Part shown: positions 38,228 to 47,423 of the stretch, in pieces
How positions within the stretch are numbered: position 1 is the first letter of the stretch
Layout: every line of letters begins with the position of its first letter
Assembly (NCBI RefSeq): GCF_000378505.1
Contig: NZ_KB899992.1
Location: 124,001 to 188,000 of the forward strand
Length of the DNA: 64,000 nucleotides
Reading direction: 5' to 3'
From: Modicisalibacter luteus DSM 23508
GTDB lineage: Bacteria; Pseudomonadota; Gammaproteobacteria; Pseudomonadales; Halomonadaceae
Notes under the pieces: model-generated
What the model saw: only the letters and a program-made list of their open reading frames with translations
Told to the model about the DNA's origin: nothing
Database searches by the model: none
Translations under genes and position numbers: made by a program

Positions 38228-38340
38228 CGCAAATTGCTAATGTTGGGTCTCATTCGAAGCATAACCCCGGTGATTGTCCCCGTGCCCTTGGCAGGCGTAA
38301 GTTTTACCATGATATGAGTGTGTTCTTGCTCAACAGCAGT

Positions 38341-38891
38341 GGATGAGTCGCCCCGGGTCTTCTAGACACCCGCAACGCCTGTGAAGTGAGTGGTGCAGTG
38401 AGGCCGCCAGCAGCAGCGCCGCCAGGGCTTCCTGGTAGTCGCCGGTGGAGATCCCCTTCAGGTAGAGCCAAGGGTTCAGCTCCTCGATGCTGCGAGCTCG
38501 CTTCAGTTAGGGCGGCAGCAGGCTGCTGTTGAAGCGAGCATCACCGCCGCTGCGGTCACGCACCTTGGGCACCTGCACACTTACATCGCCGATTCCGGTC
38601 TGGATCGTGCGCTCGGGCAGGTAGCCGTTGCGGACCACTGCCTGGCGGCCATCGCCGAGACGCTGGTCGACATACTGCGCCAGAAAGGTGGCCAGTTCGG
38701 CCTCGATGGCCTTGGCGATCAGGTCACGAGCGCCTTGGCGCAACAGCTCGTGCAGTGGGTCAGTGATCTGTGGTTCTGATTGTGAAAGAGCCTGGAGGGT
38801 AGAATTGGCCATGGCGTATCCATTCCGTGTTGATTGTGATCTGGCGAGATCAATCAACAGGATACGCCACCTTTCCTATCTCCTCCCGTAC
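38341..38891 (-). pseudogene. IS256-family transposase remnant
   Basis: The N-terminal part of an IS256-type Mutator transposase: [20 protein letters not shown], then [18 protein letters not shown], then [12 protein letters not shown] stop codon interrupts the frame at LLPP, after which the same frame continues as LKRARSIEELNPWLYLKGIS and decays. About 130-170 of some 400 codons remain. AT the 5' side, GATAGGAAAGGTGGCGTATC (38864-38883, minus strand) is a likely left inverted-repeat region. It sits immediately after tnsC and marks the cargo boundary. Confidence 0.8.
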
Positions 38892-38977
38892 ACCAGAAGT
38901 CACCATAGCTCGCGGGTAGCCATCTCCGACGTAATCTGCTCCCCCGTGAGCGCGGCGAGGGTTTGTGCGGATCTTGT

Positions 38978-39022
38978 TTGACATTGCAAGGTTGTCCGTA
39001 TTTATATAGGTCGTTCTATATA
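38978..39022 (+). promoter_or_regulatory. Promoter and operator of the tetR gene
   Basis: TTGACA at 38978-38983 lies 17 bp before TTTATA at 39001-39006. The -10 region overlaps a perfect inverted repeat TATATAG-N6-CTATATA (39003-39022), directly before AGGAG. This is the usual design of an autorepressed TetR gene. Confidence 0.65.
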
Positions 39023-39035
39023 GGAGTGACCATTG

Positions 39036-39602
39036 ATGCCAGCCTCCAAGCGCGACCAGCTGCTCGCCACAGCCGAGCGACTTTTCTATGAGCAGGGATT
39101 CCACGCCACCGGTATCGACCGCATCGTGGCTGACGCTGGAGTGGTGCGCATGACGCTCTACAACCACTTCACTTCCAAGGAAGCTTTGATCATGGCCGTA
39201 CTGCAGGCCCGCCATGAACGCTTCATAGCTAGCCTCGATGCGGCTGCAACCTCGGCTTCGCCAGGCAACATGACACGGGCCATTATCGAAGCGCATGGCC
39301 GCTGGCTGGAACACTACAGCCAATATGGCTGCATCATGGTCAAGGCGATGGGCGAGTTCGCCGAGCACAGCACCGAGATTCATGCCTTGGCGGTGGCCGC
39401 TAAGACCGACCTGTTGGCACGCCTCGAGGCCGCCGTAACACGGGACAAGCTGGGCCATCACGACGGCTTGGCGCGACGTCTCTTTGTAGTACTGGAAGGC
39501 AGCAATACGACAGTGGCTCTGTTTGGCATACAGACGGCCCTGCTCGACACTCGGGCAGTGACCGACGCCCTGCTTGCAGCGGCCCGGAGCAGGACCTCAT
39601 GA
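39036..39602 (+). CDS. TetR family transcriptional regulator
   Basis: A 188-residue repressor with an N-terminal TetR helix-turn-helix (FHATGIDRIVADAGVVRMTL then YNHFTSKEALI) and a helical ligand-binding domain of the TetR C-terminal type. I chose ATG 39036, nine bases after AGGAG; TTG 39033 is possible. Its own promoter overlaps a palindromic operator. The neighbouring EamA-type exporter on the same strand, 178 bp downstream, is the obvious target. The inducer is unknown. Confidence 0.9.
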   Translation: MPASKRDQLLATAERLFYEQGFHATGIDRIVADAGVVRMTLYNHFTSKEALIMAVLQARHERFIASLDAAATSASPGNMTRAIIEAHGRWLEHYSQYGCIMVKAMGEFAEHSTEIHALAVAAKTDLLARLEAAVTRDKLGHHDGLARRLFVVLEGSNTTVALFGIQTALLDTRAVTDALLAAARSRTS

Positions 39603-39780
39603 AGCCCCGTCAGCGCTCGGGCAGGGGCGGGTCCTTTTTGTTACGCCTCTAATCGTACAGTGAATGTCGCTTTTAGGGTTCCCACACTGTCCCCTATAGC
39701 GGAGATGGTCAGCGGCTTGCGTGGCAGTGCGATATTCACCGCCCCCAACCGTTTGGTTTCAAGATAAAAGCGAGGTCAAA

Positions 39781-40668
39781 ATGGTAGGTGCGAGTACAGC
39801 TTTCGTGGCGCTGGCGGCTCTTTTCTGGGGGTTATCTGGTGGTATCGGCGGAATCCTTATGGCCGATGGCTGGGACGCGTTCGTGGTTTCATTCTACCGG
39901 GGTGCGATCGGGCTGCTGTGCGTCCTCGTTTGGCTAATGCTGCGTCCACACGGTAGTGGACTGGCAAATCGCCGGCTATGGTTCTGGTCAGTCATTGCCG
40001 GCGTCGGCGTAGCAGGTAACTTTTCGTTCTATTTCCTGAGCATCGCGCACGGCAGCGTTGCGGTTGCTGCTACGCTGATGTATTGCGCACCAGTGTTCGT
40101 ATATCTCGTGTCATTCGCTTTAAAGCTGGAAAAACCGACCCCGCTGAAGTGGGCCGCGATCGCGGTGGTAATGCTTGGTATCATGTTGCTTACGCAAATT
40201 TACGACGTCGGTGCGAGCGGCGTTACGGCGATTGGTGCAGGCGCCGGTCTGCTTGCCGGACTGTCCTACGCGATATTCATTTTCGGATTCAAGTATGCAG
40301 CACCACACGGTAGCCCGCAGGCTATTCTCTCAATAGCGTTTGTGGTGCTTGCCACCATCCTTATCTGGCCGAGCGATGCCGGCCAAACAGTTTCAGCTCT
40401 GAGCACACCGGATTGGCCGCTGTTCGCAGTGCTGGGTGTGCTCGGCGCAGGCTTGTCTTTCGTTCTTTATATTATCGGCCTGGAACATACTGCCCCGGCC
40501 GTGGCCTCGATTGTGGCAATGGTCGAACCGGTTACCGCGACGCTGTTCGGTGTCGTGGTGTTAAGCGAAAACCTAGTGGGTCCGCAAATTCTGGGTATGG
40601 GACTGATATTAGTCACAGTGACCGCGCTGAGCGTATATACGAGCTCTGGACGGCCAACTGCCGGATAG
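39781..40668 (+). CDS. EamA-family (DMT superfamily) exporter
   Basis: A 295-residue membrane protein with ten hydrophobic segments in two EamA repeats, for example TAFVALAALFWGLSGGIGG and SVAVAATLMYCAPVFVYLVS in the first half, and ASIVAMVEPVTATLFGVVV in the second. DMT carriers of this type export amino acids, metabolites or drugs; the substrate cannot be read from the sequence. I chose ATG 39781 with GAGG five bases upstream; a GTG at 39721 lacks a site. Codon use looks slightly less GC-rich than the neighbours, suggesting separate origin. Confidence 0.88.
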   Translation: MVGASTAFVALAALFWGLSGGIGGILMADGWDAFVVSFYRGAIGLLCVLVWLMLRPHGSGLANRRLWFWSVIAGVGVAGNFSFYFLSIAHGSVAVAATLMYCAPVFVYLVSFALKLEKPTPLKWAAIAVVMLGIMLLTQIYDVGASGVTAIGAGAGLLAGLSYAIFIFGFKYAAPHGSPQAILSIAFVVLATILIWPSDAGQTVSALSTPDWPLFAVLGVLGAGLSFVLYIIGLEHTAPAVASIVAMVEPVTATLFGVVVLSENLVGPQILGMGLILVTVTALSVYTSSGRPTAG

Positions 40669-40768
40669 AACCACTAGCTGATTAGCATTAGTGACCTTTT
40701 CCCAGAAACCGGTCCATCACCAATGTGAGGTTTCCGCTACGTTTACTCTGATAGCAGAAGATCTCGCG

Positions 40769-40909
40769 ATGAAGCGTAACCGACATACCGAAGAGCGGCG
40801 TGAGGTGAAGCACCTGGTGACAGATGGCCAGATTTTACCCCGTCGATGTCGATCAGGCAGCTGCGGCGGGATTTATGCAGCATTTCCTAAGGCTCAAGCG
40901 CGAATGTAG
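40769..40909 (+). pseudogene. Remnant of an IS3-type orfA
   Basis: The frame MKRNRHTEER resembles the start of many IS3-family OrfA transposases (MKRxRHTEEQI) and then loses similarity. The remaining 225 bp between the EamA and DsrE-like genes contain nothing else I recognise. Confidence 0.35.
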
Positions 40910-41199
40910 GCCCAGCCTTTGGTCTGGAGTTCGGCGAGGGTGACCACCGCCGCCTCGATCTCGACGAGCTCGCGGGTATTGTCGAGGCCCTGAGCCGAGA
41001 GTGAATTGCGACATAGCCGCAGCAGCGGATCAGCGGCATCGGGGATGGCCAAGGCGGCGGACACGGCGGCATTGGCGATAATCAATACCTCGGCATCGGG
41101 CCGGGCATTGCGCAAGTTGGCGGCATTACGTCGGGCGCGGGTCAGCGCCTCGGCCGAGGGCGCGTGAAGCAGGACATGAAGCTCCCTGAGTGGGGCCAT
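40894..41199 (-). CDS. DsrE-like small sulfur-relay family protein
   Basis: A 101-residue protein resembling the DsrE/DsrF-like family: ELHVLLHAPSAEALTRARRN, then NLRNARPDAEVLIIANAAVS, then LRLCRNSLSAQGLD and a C-terminal VVTLAELQTKGWAYIR. The single Cys in LRLCRNSL is where the family carries its reactive cysteine. Such proteins bind persulfide sulfur or act beside sulfonate or nitrate-type ABC transporters. It begins 2 bp after the stop of a decayed ABC ATPase gene, so it may be the intact survivor of a transport operon. Confidence 0.7.
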   Translation of the reverse strand: MAPLRELHVLLHAPSAEALTRARRNAANLRNARPDAEVLIIANAAVSAALAIPDAADPLLRLCRNSLSAQGLDNTRELVEIEAAVVTLAELQTKGWAYIRA

Positions 41200-41201
41200 G
41201 G

Positions 41202-41528
41202 TCAGTGGTTGCCGATGCTCGCCTCGACTTGCTGTACCAAGGGCGTGAAATCGGGATGGTCGCGGCGCTCGTCCAGCGGCAGCGGGACTTCGAAGGTCTC
41301 CACCACGCCGGCGGGCCGGTTGGGAGCGGCCTCGGTGCCGACCAGTTCCTGCTGGAGTCGCCGTCGGGTGATGGCGTCCAGCGCCGAGAAGGGCTCGTCC
41401 ATGAACAGCACCCGCGGACTAACGGCGAGCGCCCGAGCGATGCCGACCCGCTGCTGCTGCCCTCCCGAGAGAGTGCGGGGCCAGCGTTCAGCGAACTCGT
41501 CCAGTCCTACCAATGCCAGCGGTTCCAA
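41202..41528 (-). pseudogene. NrtD/TauB-type ABC ATPase remnant
   Basis: The signature [20 protein letters not shown] and Walker [21 protein letters not shown] are present, but the Walker A half is missing. After QQELVG the segment that should hold the H-loop is deleted, and the frame jumps to the far C terminus. It cannot be a working ATPase. It lies in line with a decayed substrate-binding protein gene. Confidence 0.8.
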
Positions 41529-41539
41529 GGCGCGACGGC

Positions 41540-42186
41540 GGCGCTCGGCTCTTCAACGAAATCCCGCACATGGGCTGCGGCGCGTTTGGGGTCTTCGACG
41601 AGCATCTTGGTGGCCTGCAGGTGCAGTGCCATTAATTCCTGCATCGCCTCGGGATGTTCCTGCAGAGCGCCTTCGCAAGCGGCCAGCACAGCGCCAGGCT
41701 GACCCGGTAACATAGCATCGGCGCGGGCCACCACGCGGGCCCCGTCGTTACGCTGCTGCACGGTGGTGAGGATCGGCTCGAGAATCGAGGCGGCATCCAC
41801 GGCACCCGCGAGCAGCGCCTGCTGGACACGATTGGCGCCCATGGCAACGATTTCCACCGCCTCCAGACCCACACCCAGACTCGATCAGCCAGAAACGCAG
41901 TACGGTGTCCGACACCGAGCCCTGGGGGAAAGTGGCGATCTTTGGCTTGCGGCCCTCTGTCTCGGTGAAGCTGGCGATCGCTTTTGCCGCATCATTGTTG
42001 GCACGTTCGAAATGGCCCGCCCCCTATTTTGTGTTCCTTGCCCATCACTCCTCCTTGAGTTCGTGCCGTTTTGGTCGAGACTCTTACGGGTAAAATGCCA
42101 ATTTTCAGAGTTGCCGTGTGCTGGGCTCCAGCCATGGCTGTATGCAACGCATCTCGATCAATATCGCGTCTCACAGTGAGCGGCAC
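41540..42186 (-). pseudogene. NrtA/TauA-type substrate-binding protein remnant
   Basis: Pieces of a periplasmic substrate-binding protein occur in order but in different frames. A likely N-terminal TLKIGILPV lies near 42.1 kb, KIATFPQGSVSDTVLRFWLI near 41.9 kb, and VGLEAVEIVAMGANRVQQAL, AGAVDAASILEP then ALQEHPEAMQELMALHL at 41.5-41.9 kb. At least one frameshift lies near 41880. With the ATPase remnant it forms the wreck of a nitrate/sulfonate/taurine-type uptake operon. Confidence 0.7.
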
Positions 42187-42227
42187 GGTGCGAGTTGTAC
42201 ACCCTCCCGAAACATGCGCTCAGCAGA

Positions 42228-42686
42228 TCAACGTACCATCATGAGAGCTTTGCTGGCTCGCTCGTGAGCACTGGCTGTTCCGGAGGCTGGCAAACCACCA
42301 AAATCCCCTCGCAGCGCCTTGAGCGCGTAGCGTTCCTGATCGATTTCCTTTGAGGTGCGTATCCCACGTCTGCGGAAAAAGATAATCGGGGGGCACCATC
42401 CCTGCAGAGCATGTTGCAGTAAAAAGCCTGTCACGGCAGCCGGTAGCAAAAGCCAGCGTTTATCGTGTGTCGCTCCGAGGGTGATACCGGCCAAACTGAG
42501 CGCTGCTGCATTCGCTTCCAGGGTGCGTTCGATATCCCAATCGTGGTCCAACTCATGCAATCGCCGCTCGATCTCGTGAGGGTTTTCAGCGAAGTAAGCG
42601 ACATTCTCTTCTGTTTGCTGGCGTATATGCCGGTTTACGCTATCAGCTGTATTACGCTCCACCCGTGATGTCGTGGAAGGCAGCAT
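42228..42686 (-). CDS. DUF2892 (YgaP-like) membrane protein
   Basis: A 152-residue protein. The soluble N-terminal part (VNRHIRQQTEENVAYFAENP; RRLHELDHDWDIERTLEANA) precedes two hydrophobic segments (AAALSLAGITLGATHDKRWL; LLPAAVTGFLLQHALQGW) matching the DUF2892 fold, which in YgaP accompanies rhodanese domains. No rhodanese domain is present here. AAGGAG lies just before the ATG at 42686. It is divergent from dsbD; function unknown, but sulfur chemistry is a recurring theme around it. Confidence 0.7.
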   Translation of the reverse strand: MLPSTTSRVERNTADSVNRHIRQQTEENVAYFAENPHEIERRLHELDHDWDIERTLEANAAALSLAGITLGATHDKRWLLLPAAVTGFLLQHALQGWCPPIIFFRRRGIRTSKEIDQERYALKALRGDFGGLPASGTASAHERASKALMMVR

Positions 42687-42951
42687 ATCAATCTCCTTGG
42701 TTTTCGAATGGCTTAAAACCCACCCTATTGCAACAAGTATGAGGAACTAGCATATGCATAGAACTCAACCAGAAGGTAGCTGACAGCCCCTATGAGAGAA
42801 GGGCAGGAATAAAAAAGGCACGAAAAGACAAGCAACTTAACAGCCCTTTTTTCCTGACACGCGACGGCCAACCCCTGAGAAAGCCGAGTAACTAACGTTG
42901 AGTTAATCCAGGCCTGACACACTGGCGCTTTCGCGTGTTCAGGAGAGCTTT

Positions 42952-44814
42952 ATGCCGGTCCGCTTGCTAACTATCGCCATTGCTCGATGGGTCGGGCAGT
43001 TGCTGCTCCTGGCATGCCTGTCTTTCACGGCATCTGCGGCAGAGGGCTTTCTCCCGGTCGAGGATGCCTTCAAGCTGACCTCCGAGCAGCGCAATGGCGA
43101 GGTGGTCCCGCGCTGGGAGATCGCTCCGGGGTACTACCTGTATCGGCATCGCCTGGACTTTGCGGGCGAGCCGGTGGATATCATCGCTCCGGAACTCCCC
43201 GAAGGTACGCCGATCAGCGACGAATACTTTGGCGACTCGCAGGTTTACTATCAGGCCTTGCAGGTCAGTATCGATCCGGGGCAAGCCCGTCGACTCAAAT
43301 TGACCTGGCAGGGCTGCGCCGAAGACGGACTGTGCTACGCGCCCCAACACCGAACACTCGAACTCGAGCCTTCGCCGCCCTCACGCAGCGCTCTGGACGC
43401 CATCAGTGAGACACCGTCTCTGTCTGGGCAGGCGAGCCTGCCTCAGGGTGCGCCGGCCATTGAGGCGCCAGATCGCATCGAGACTTCACTAGGGGAAGAT
43501 CAGCGCCTGGCGGCCCAGCTGGCCGATGCGCATGCGGGCTGGATGCTGGCAGCCTTCTTCGGCATGGGGTTATTGCTCGTCTTCACGCCCTGTGTGCTAC
43601 CCATGTTGCCGATCCTCTCCAGCCTGGTAGTGGGCAGCGGGGCTGGGGCCAGGCGAGGCTTCTTGCTATCGCTGGCCTTCGTCGTGCCCATGGCACTGAC
43701 CTATGCCGTGCTCGGTGTCGCAGCGGCCCAGGCCGGCGCCAATCTACAGGCCCTGCTGCAGACGCCATGGGTGCTCGGTGCCTTCGCCTTGCTGTTCGTC
43801 GTGTTTGCCCTGGCCATGTTCGGCCTCTTCGAACTCCACCTCCCCAGTATGGTGCGACAGCGCCTCGATCGCCTGCAGTCCCGGCAGCAGGGGGGGACCT
43901 TGGGCGGGGCGGCAATCATGGGTGTGCTTTCGGCGCTGCTGGTCGGGCCATGCATGACTGCACCGCTAGCCGGTGCCCTGCTCTATATCGCAGACACTGG
44001 TGATGCCCTGCTGGGCGGGGCGGCGCTGCTCATGCTGGGGTTGGGCATGGGCACGCCGCTGCTGCTGGTCGGTGCGCTGGGAGCCCGGTTGCTGCCGCGC
44101 CCGGGGCCTTGGATGGTGCGTGTGAAAGCCCTGTTCGGCTTCGTCCTGCTGGGAATGGCTATCTGGTTCCTGGCGCGTGTGGTTCCCGGGCCGATCGAAC
44201 TCGGGCTATGGGGCACCTGGCTGCTCGGCGTGGCCGTGGCACTTTGGTATGCAAGCCACAAGGCAACGCCCGCGGTTGGCCACCCGATGATCAAGACGGT
44301 GGGTCTAGCCGTGGGGATATGGGGTGCGGCGATGCTCTTGGGTGCCGCTGGCGGAAGCACGAATCCTTTCCGGCCGCTCGCTGACCTGCAGGCAGGCTCA
44401 GTTGTCCAGGGCGCTGCCGAACAGGACTTCATGGCACGCTTCGACAAGGTCGAAAACCTCGCGTCCTTGAACCGGCGGATTGAGCAGGCTAGCCAGCAGG
44501 GCCAGTGGACCCTCGTCGATGTGTATGCCGAGTGGTGCGTGTCCTGCAAGGTCATTGAAAATGAGGTCTTCGGCAACCCTCGCGTACAGGCTCGACTCGA
44601 GACGATGCAGTTGCTGCGTCCCGACGTGACCGCCAACGATGCCACGGACCGGGAATTGCTCGACGCTTACGGCATCCTCGGTCCGCCTACCCTGATGCTC
44701 TTTGGGCCTGAGGGAAAAGAACGACGGGCGCAACGTATCGTTGGGGAGATCACCTCTGAGGCTTTCCTTGAAAGGCTCGAGCAGGCTGGCCAGTCCCGCG
44801 AGGAGACCCTATGA
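42952..44814 (+). CDS. dsbD: Thiol:disulfide interchange protein DsbD
   Basis: A 620-residue transmembrane reductase that carries electrons from cytoplasmic thioredoxin to periplasmic thiol proteins. A signal peptide (cut near TASAA) precedes the alpha domain with its Cys pair in WQGCAEDGLCYAP. An eight-helix beta domain has Cys in FTPCVLPMLPIL and VGPCMTAPLAG, and the gamma thioredoxin-like domain has AEWCVSCKVIE. All three redox pairs are intact. AGGAG precedes ATG 42952. It overlaps the TlpA-like gene (ATGA), so they form one operon with the DsbG-like gene. Confidence 0.94.
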   Translation: MPVRLLTIAIARWVGQLLLLACLSFTASAAEGFLPVEDAFKLTSEQRNGEVVPRWEIAPGYYLYRHRLDFAGEPVDIIAPELPEGTPISDEYFGDSQVYYQALQVSIDPGQARRLKLTWQGCAEDGLCYAPQHRTLELEPSPPSRSALDAISETPSLSGQASLPQGAPAIEAPDRIETSLGEDQRLAAQLADAHAGWMLAAFFGMGLLLVFTPCVLPMLPILSSLVVGSGAGARRGFLLSLAFVVPMALTYAVLGVAAAQAGANLQALLQTPWVLGAFALLFVVFALAMFGLFELHLPSMVRQRLDRLQSRQQGGTLGGAAIMGVLSALLVGPCMTAPLAGALLYIADTGDALLGGAALLMLGLGMGTPLLLVGALGARLLPRPGPWMVRVKALFGFVLLGMAIWFLARVVPGPIELGLWGTWLLGVAVALWYASHKATPAVGHPMIKTVGLAVGIWGAAMLLGAAGGSTNPFRPLADLQAGSVVQGAAEQDFMARFDKVENLASLNRRIEQASQQGQWTLVDVYAEWCVSCKVIENEVFGNPRVQARLETMQLLRPDVTANDATDRELLDAYGILGPPTLMLFGPEGKERRAQRIVGEITSEAFLERLEQAGQSREETL

Positions 44815-45635
44815 CCGCCCTGTCACAGAGCTTTTCCCTGGGTCCCATTGGCCTGACGTTAAACCAACTGTTGATTATCTTGGCGCTGGCGATGGCCCTG
44901 TTGACCAACACGCTGGTTGGAATGCGCTATCGCAACTCGGCAGCCAGTGTCCTCTACGACATCCTGTTCGTCGGCGTCATCGCGGCTCGCCTGATCTTCG
45001 TTCTTCGGCATCAGGACGATTATGACAGCGTCTGGGCCATGCTTGACATTCGCGACGGCGGCTTTGATCCGCTCGGCGGTGCGATCGTCGCCTCCGTCTA
45101 TACCGCTTGGCGATTGTGGCGCGTCCCCGAGCAGCGTCCTGCACTAGCCAGTGCACTGATTGCCGGCATCGCCACTTGGGGGCTTGCAGCCGGTAGCTAT
45201 GTCCTCATGGATAGCCGGGCCCGGTCACTGCCGGAGGTGGAGCTGACCACACTGCAGTACTCCCCGATCACGCTGAGTCAACTGGTCGACCAGCAGGCAG
45301 GCCAACCCATGGTCGTCAATCTCTGGGCAACCTGGTGCCCGCCCTGCCGGCGAGAAATGCCCGTGCTGCAAGCCGCCCAGCAAGCGGCAGAGGACGTGAC
45401 CTTCGTCTTCGTGAACCAGGGAGAGCATGCTCCCACGATCAATCAGTTCATTGAGCACGAAGCCCTGGATCTCAACAACGTGCTTCTCGACCCGGGACAG
45501 GCCTTGGGGCAGGCCGTCGGCTCCCAGGTCATGCCCACCACCTTGTTCTACGACGCGCAAGGCCGGCTTCAGGATACCCATTTCGGTGAGCTTTCCCGAG
45601 CCAGCCTGGCTGCCAAGCTCGAACCGCTTCGTTAA
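44811..45635 (+). CDS. TlpA-like thioredoxin-fold protein with an Lgt-like membrane domain
   Basis: A 274-residue protein with two parts. The first 140 or so residues have four membrane segments and VIAARLIFVLRHQDDYDS plus DIRDGGFDPLGGA, resembling a piece of prolipoprotein diacylglyceryl transferase. The periplasmic C-terminal part is a TlpA/ResA-type thioredoxin fold with active site NLWATWCPPCRREMP and the cis-Pro loop SQVMPTTLFYD. It is probably a membrane-held disulfide reductase that receives electrons from DsbD, with which it overlaps by 4 bp. Confidence 0.85.
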   Translation: MTALSQSFSLGPIGLTLNQLLIILALAMALLTNTLVGMRYRNSAASVLYDILFVGVIAARLIFVLRHQDDYDSVWAMLDIRDGGFDPLGGAIVASVYTAWRLWRVPEQRPALASALIAGIATWGLAAGSYVLMDSRARSLPEVELTTLQYSPITLSQLVDQQAGQPMVVNLWATWCPPCRREMPVLQAAQQAAEDVTFVFVNQGEHAPTINQFIEHEALDLNNVLLDPGQALGQAVGSQVMPTTLFYDAQGRLQDTHFGELSRASLAAKLEPLR

Positions 45636-45661
45636 TCCCTCCCTGCAAGGAAATGTGTGTA

Positions 45662-46420
45662 ATGAAAAAGTGTTCTCTGTACCGTCCCTTGGCTCTACTG
45701 GCAGTGACATGGCCGTTATCGGCGATGGCAGAAGACTGGCCCGCGCCGCTCCAGGCGCTAGAAAAGCAGGGCCTGACGATTCATGAGCGTTTCGAGGCGC
45801 CTGCCGGATTGACCGGTTACGCCGCGAGCGTCCAGGGCCGTGAGCTGGCTGCCTACGTCACCCAGGATGAAAAGTATGCCCTCGTCGGGACGCTGGTCGA
45901 TGCGCAAGGCAACGACCTGACCACGGATCGGCTCTATGAACTGGTCAAGAAGCCTCAGGATGAAGAGCTATGGAAAAGCCTGGCCGACTCGGCCTGGATT
46001 GCCGACGGTGACGATGATGCCGAGCGAATCATCTATACATTCACCGATCCCAACTGCCCCTACTGCAAAAAGTTCTGGGATCAGACTCGCCCCTGGGTCG
46101 AGGCTGGCAAGGTTCAGATGCGCCATATCATGGTCGGTATCCTCAAGCAGGACAGCCCTATCAAGGCGCTATCGCTGCTGGCCACCGATGACCCTGCCGC
46201 AGCACTGGCTGCCCATCAGCGCGGCAATGAGATCTCGATCTTCGAGGAGTATCCGCGGGATTACGAGGATGCTTTGGCCGAAAACCATCAGTTGATGCAA
46301 TCCTTGGGACTTGGGGCGACCCCGAGCACGCTCTATCAACACGATGGCAAATTGTCCGTGATGCAGGGCGTACCGCCCGCTGACATGCTGGAAACCATCA
46401 TGGGCTCGCCAGCTCCCTGA
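45662..46420 (+). CDS. DsbC/DsbG-like periplasmic disulfide isomerase
   Basis: A 252-residue secreted protein with signal peptide (LALLAVTWPLSAMAE), an N-terminal dimerisation domain, and a thioredoxin fold with active site FTDPNCPYCKKFWDQ and cis-Pro loop GATPSTLY. The CPYC site and the insertion IKQ-like MVGILKQDSPIKAL favour the DsbG type. I chose ATG 45662, eight bases after AAGGAA; ATG 45653 sits too close. Third gene of the dsbD operon and likely client of DsbD. Confidence 0.88.
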   Translation: MKKCSLYRPLALLAVTWPLSAMAEDWPAPLQALEKQGLTIHERFEAPAGLTGYAASVQGRELAAYVTQDEKYALVGTLVDAQGNDLTTDRLYELVKKPQDEELWKSLADSAWIADGDDDAERIIYTFTDPNCPYCKKFWDQTRPWVEAGKVQMRHIMVGILKQDSPIKALSLLATDDPAAALAAHQRGNEISIFEEYPRDYEDALAENHQLMQSLGLGATPSTLYQHDGKLSVMQGVPPADMLETIMGSPAP

Positions 46421-46476
46421 CCCAGGGCAGCCAGCCGGCTGGCTGCCCTATGCCTCAACGAACGGAGAGGAACTGA

Positions 46477-47423
46477 CTATTCGACCGAGCCCGGGTTGGC
46501 GCCGTAGTTGTCATGATCGCCAAGACGCTGGCCCTCGATAACGTCGCTGTAATAGCCGGAGTGCTGATGGAAGGGATGGACGGTGGTTTCCAAGGACTCC
46601 ATACCACGACGACGCGGATCCTGAGGGCGTTCATGACTGTTGATGAAGGCGGCGATATCCCAGGCATCCTCGTCGCTCAGCGAATAGGGCTTGCCCAAGG
46701 GCATGTTGGCCTTGATGAAAGCTGCTGCCGTATTTACCCGGTGCATGCCGGCTCCCCAGTTATAGGCCCCATCGCCCCACAGCGGCGGAAAGACCTGACG
46801 GTCGCCGACCTTCTGACCGGCTCCGTCAGGGCCATGGCAGACGGCACATTACTCGGCATGGGCGCTCTGGATCGTAGCCGCCCAGAGGTGTTTCCAGCTT
46901 GGCATAGCCGCGACCGGGCATGGCCTGGTTGACGGGGGCGCCGGTGGCTAGCCAATGGAAGTAGGTTTCCAGCGCCACCAGCGGCTCGCTACCGGTCTCG
47001 GGGGAATACCGTTCATGGAATACGTGAAACACCCTTGGATACGCTCGGCCAGGGTGTTCACCTTGTCGTTCTTGCCCCGGTAGGCCGGATACATGCCGAA
47101 GGCGGCCCACTTGGGCGCCGAATTGACCATGCGCCCGGCGTCCAGGTGGCAATTGCTGCAGTTCTGCTCGTTGAATACATGGATGCCGCGTAATTGCTGA
47201 GTATCTACGAAAAGCTCGCGCTCTTGCGTACCATGTCGCCATACTGGTTGTCGGGAATCGTGCTCTCCAGCGGTGGCTGAAAGACGGCATCCCCGGAGGG
47301 GGCCGGAGGCAACGGCACCTGATAATCCCGTTCGGGTTGCGCGTCCTGCGCGCCAACCGACAGGGTGACGTTGGCCAGCATGACGCCCATGGCCAGTCGA
47401 AAAGACTTGGGTAGATTCTTCAT
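46477..47423 (-). pseudogene. TsdA-like di-heme cytochrome c, frameshifted
   Basis: A secreted di-heme cytochrome resembling thiosulfate dehydrogenase TsdA, broken in several places. The signal peptide and start at 47423 (MKNLPKSFRLAMGVML) are intact. The first heme site is NCSNCH at about 47.16 kb and the second is CAVCHGPDGAG at about 46.84 kb. The tail PYSLSDEDAWDIAAFINSHE is typical of the family. Frames change near 47.22, 47.01 and 46.87 kb, and a TAA directly precedes the second heme site. Its start overlaps the stop of the intact cytochrome gene upstream. Sequencing errors could mimic some of the shifts. Confidence 0.75.
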
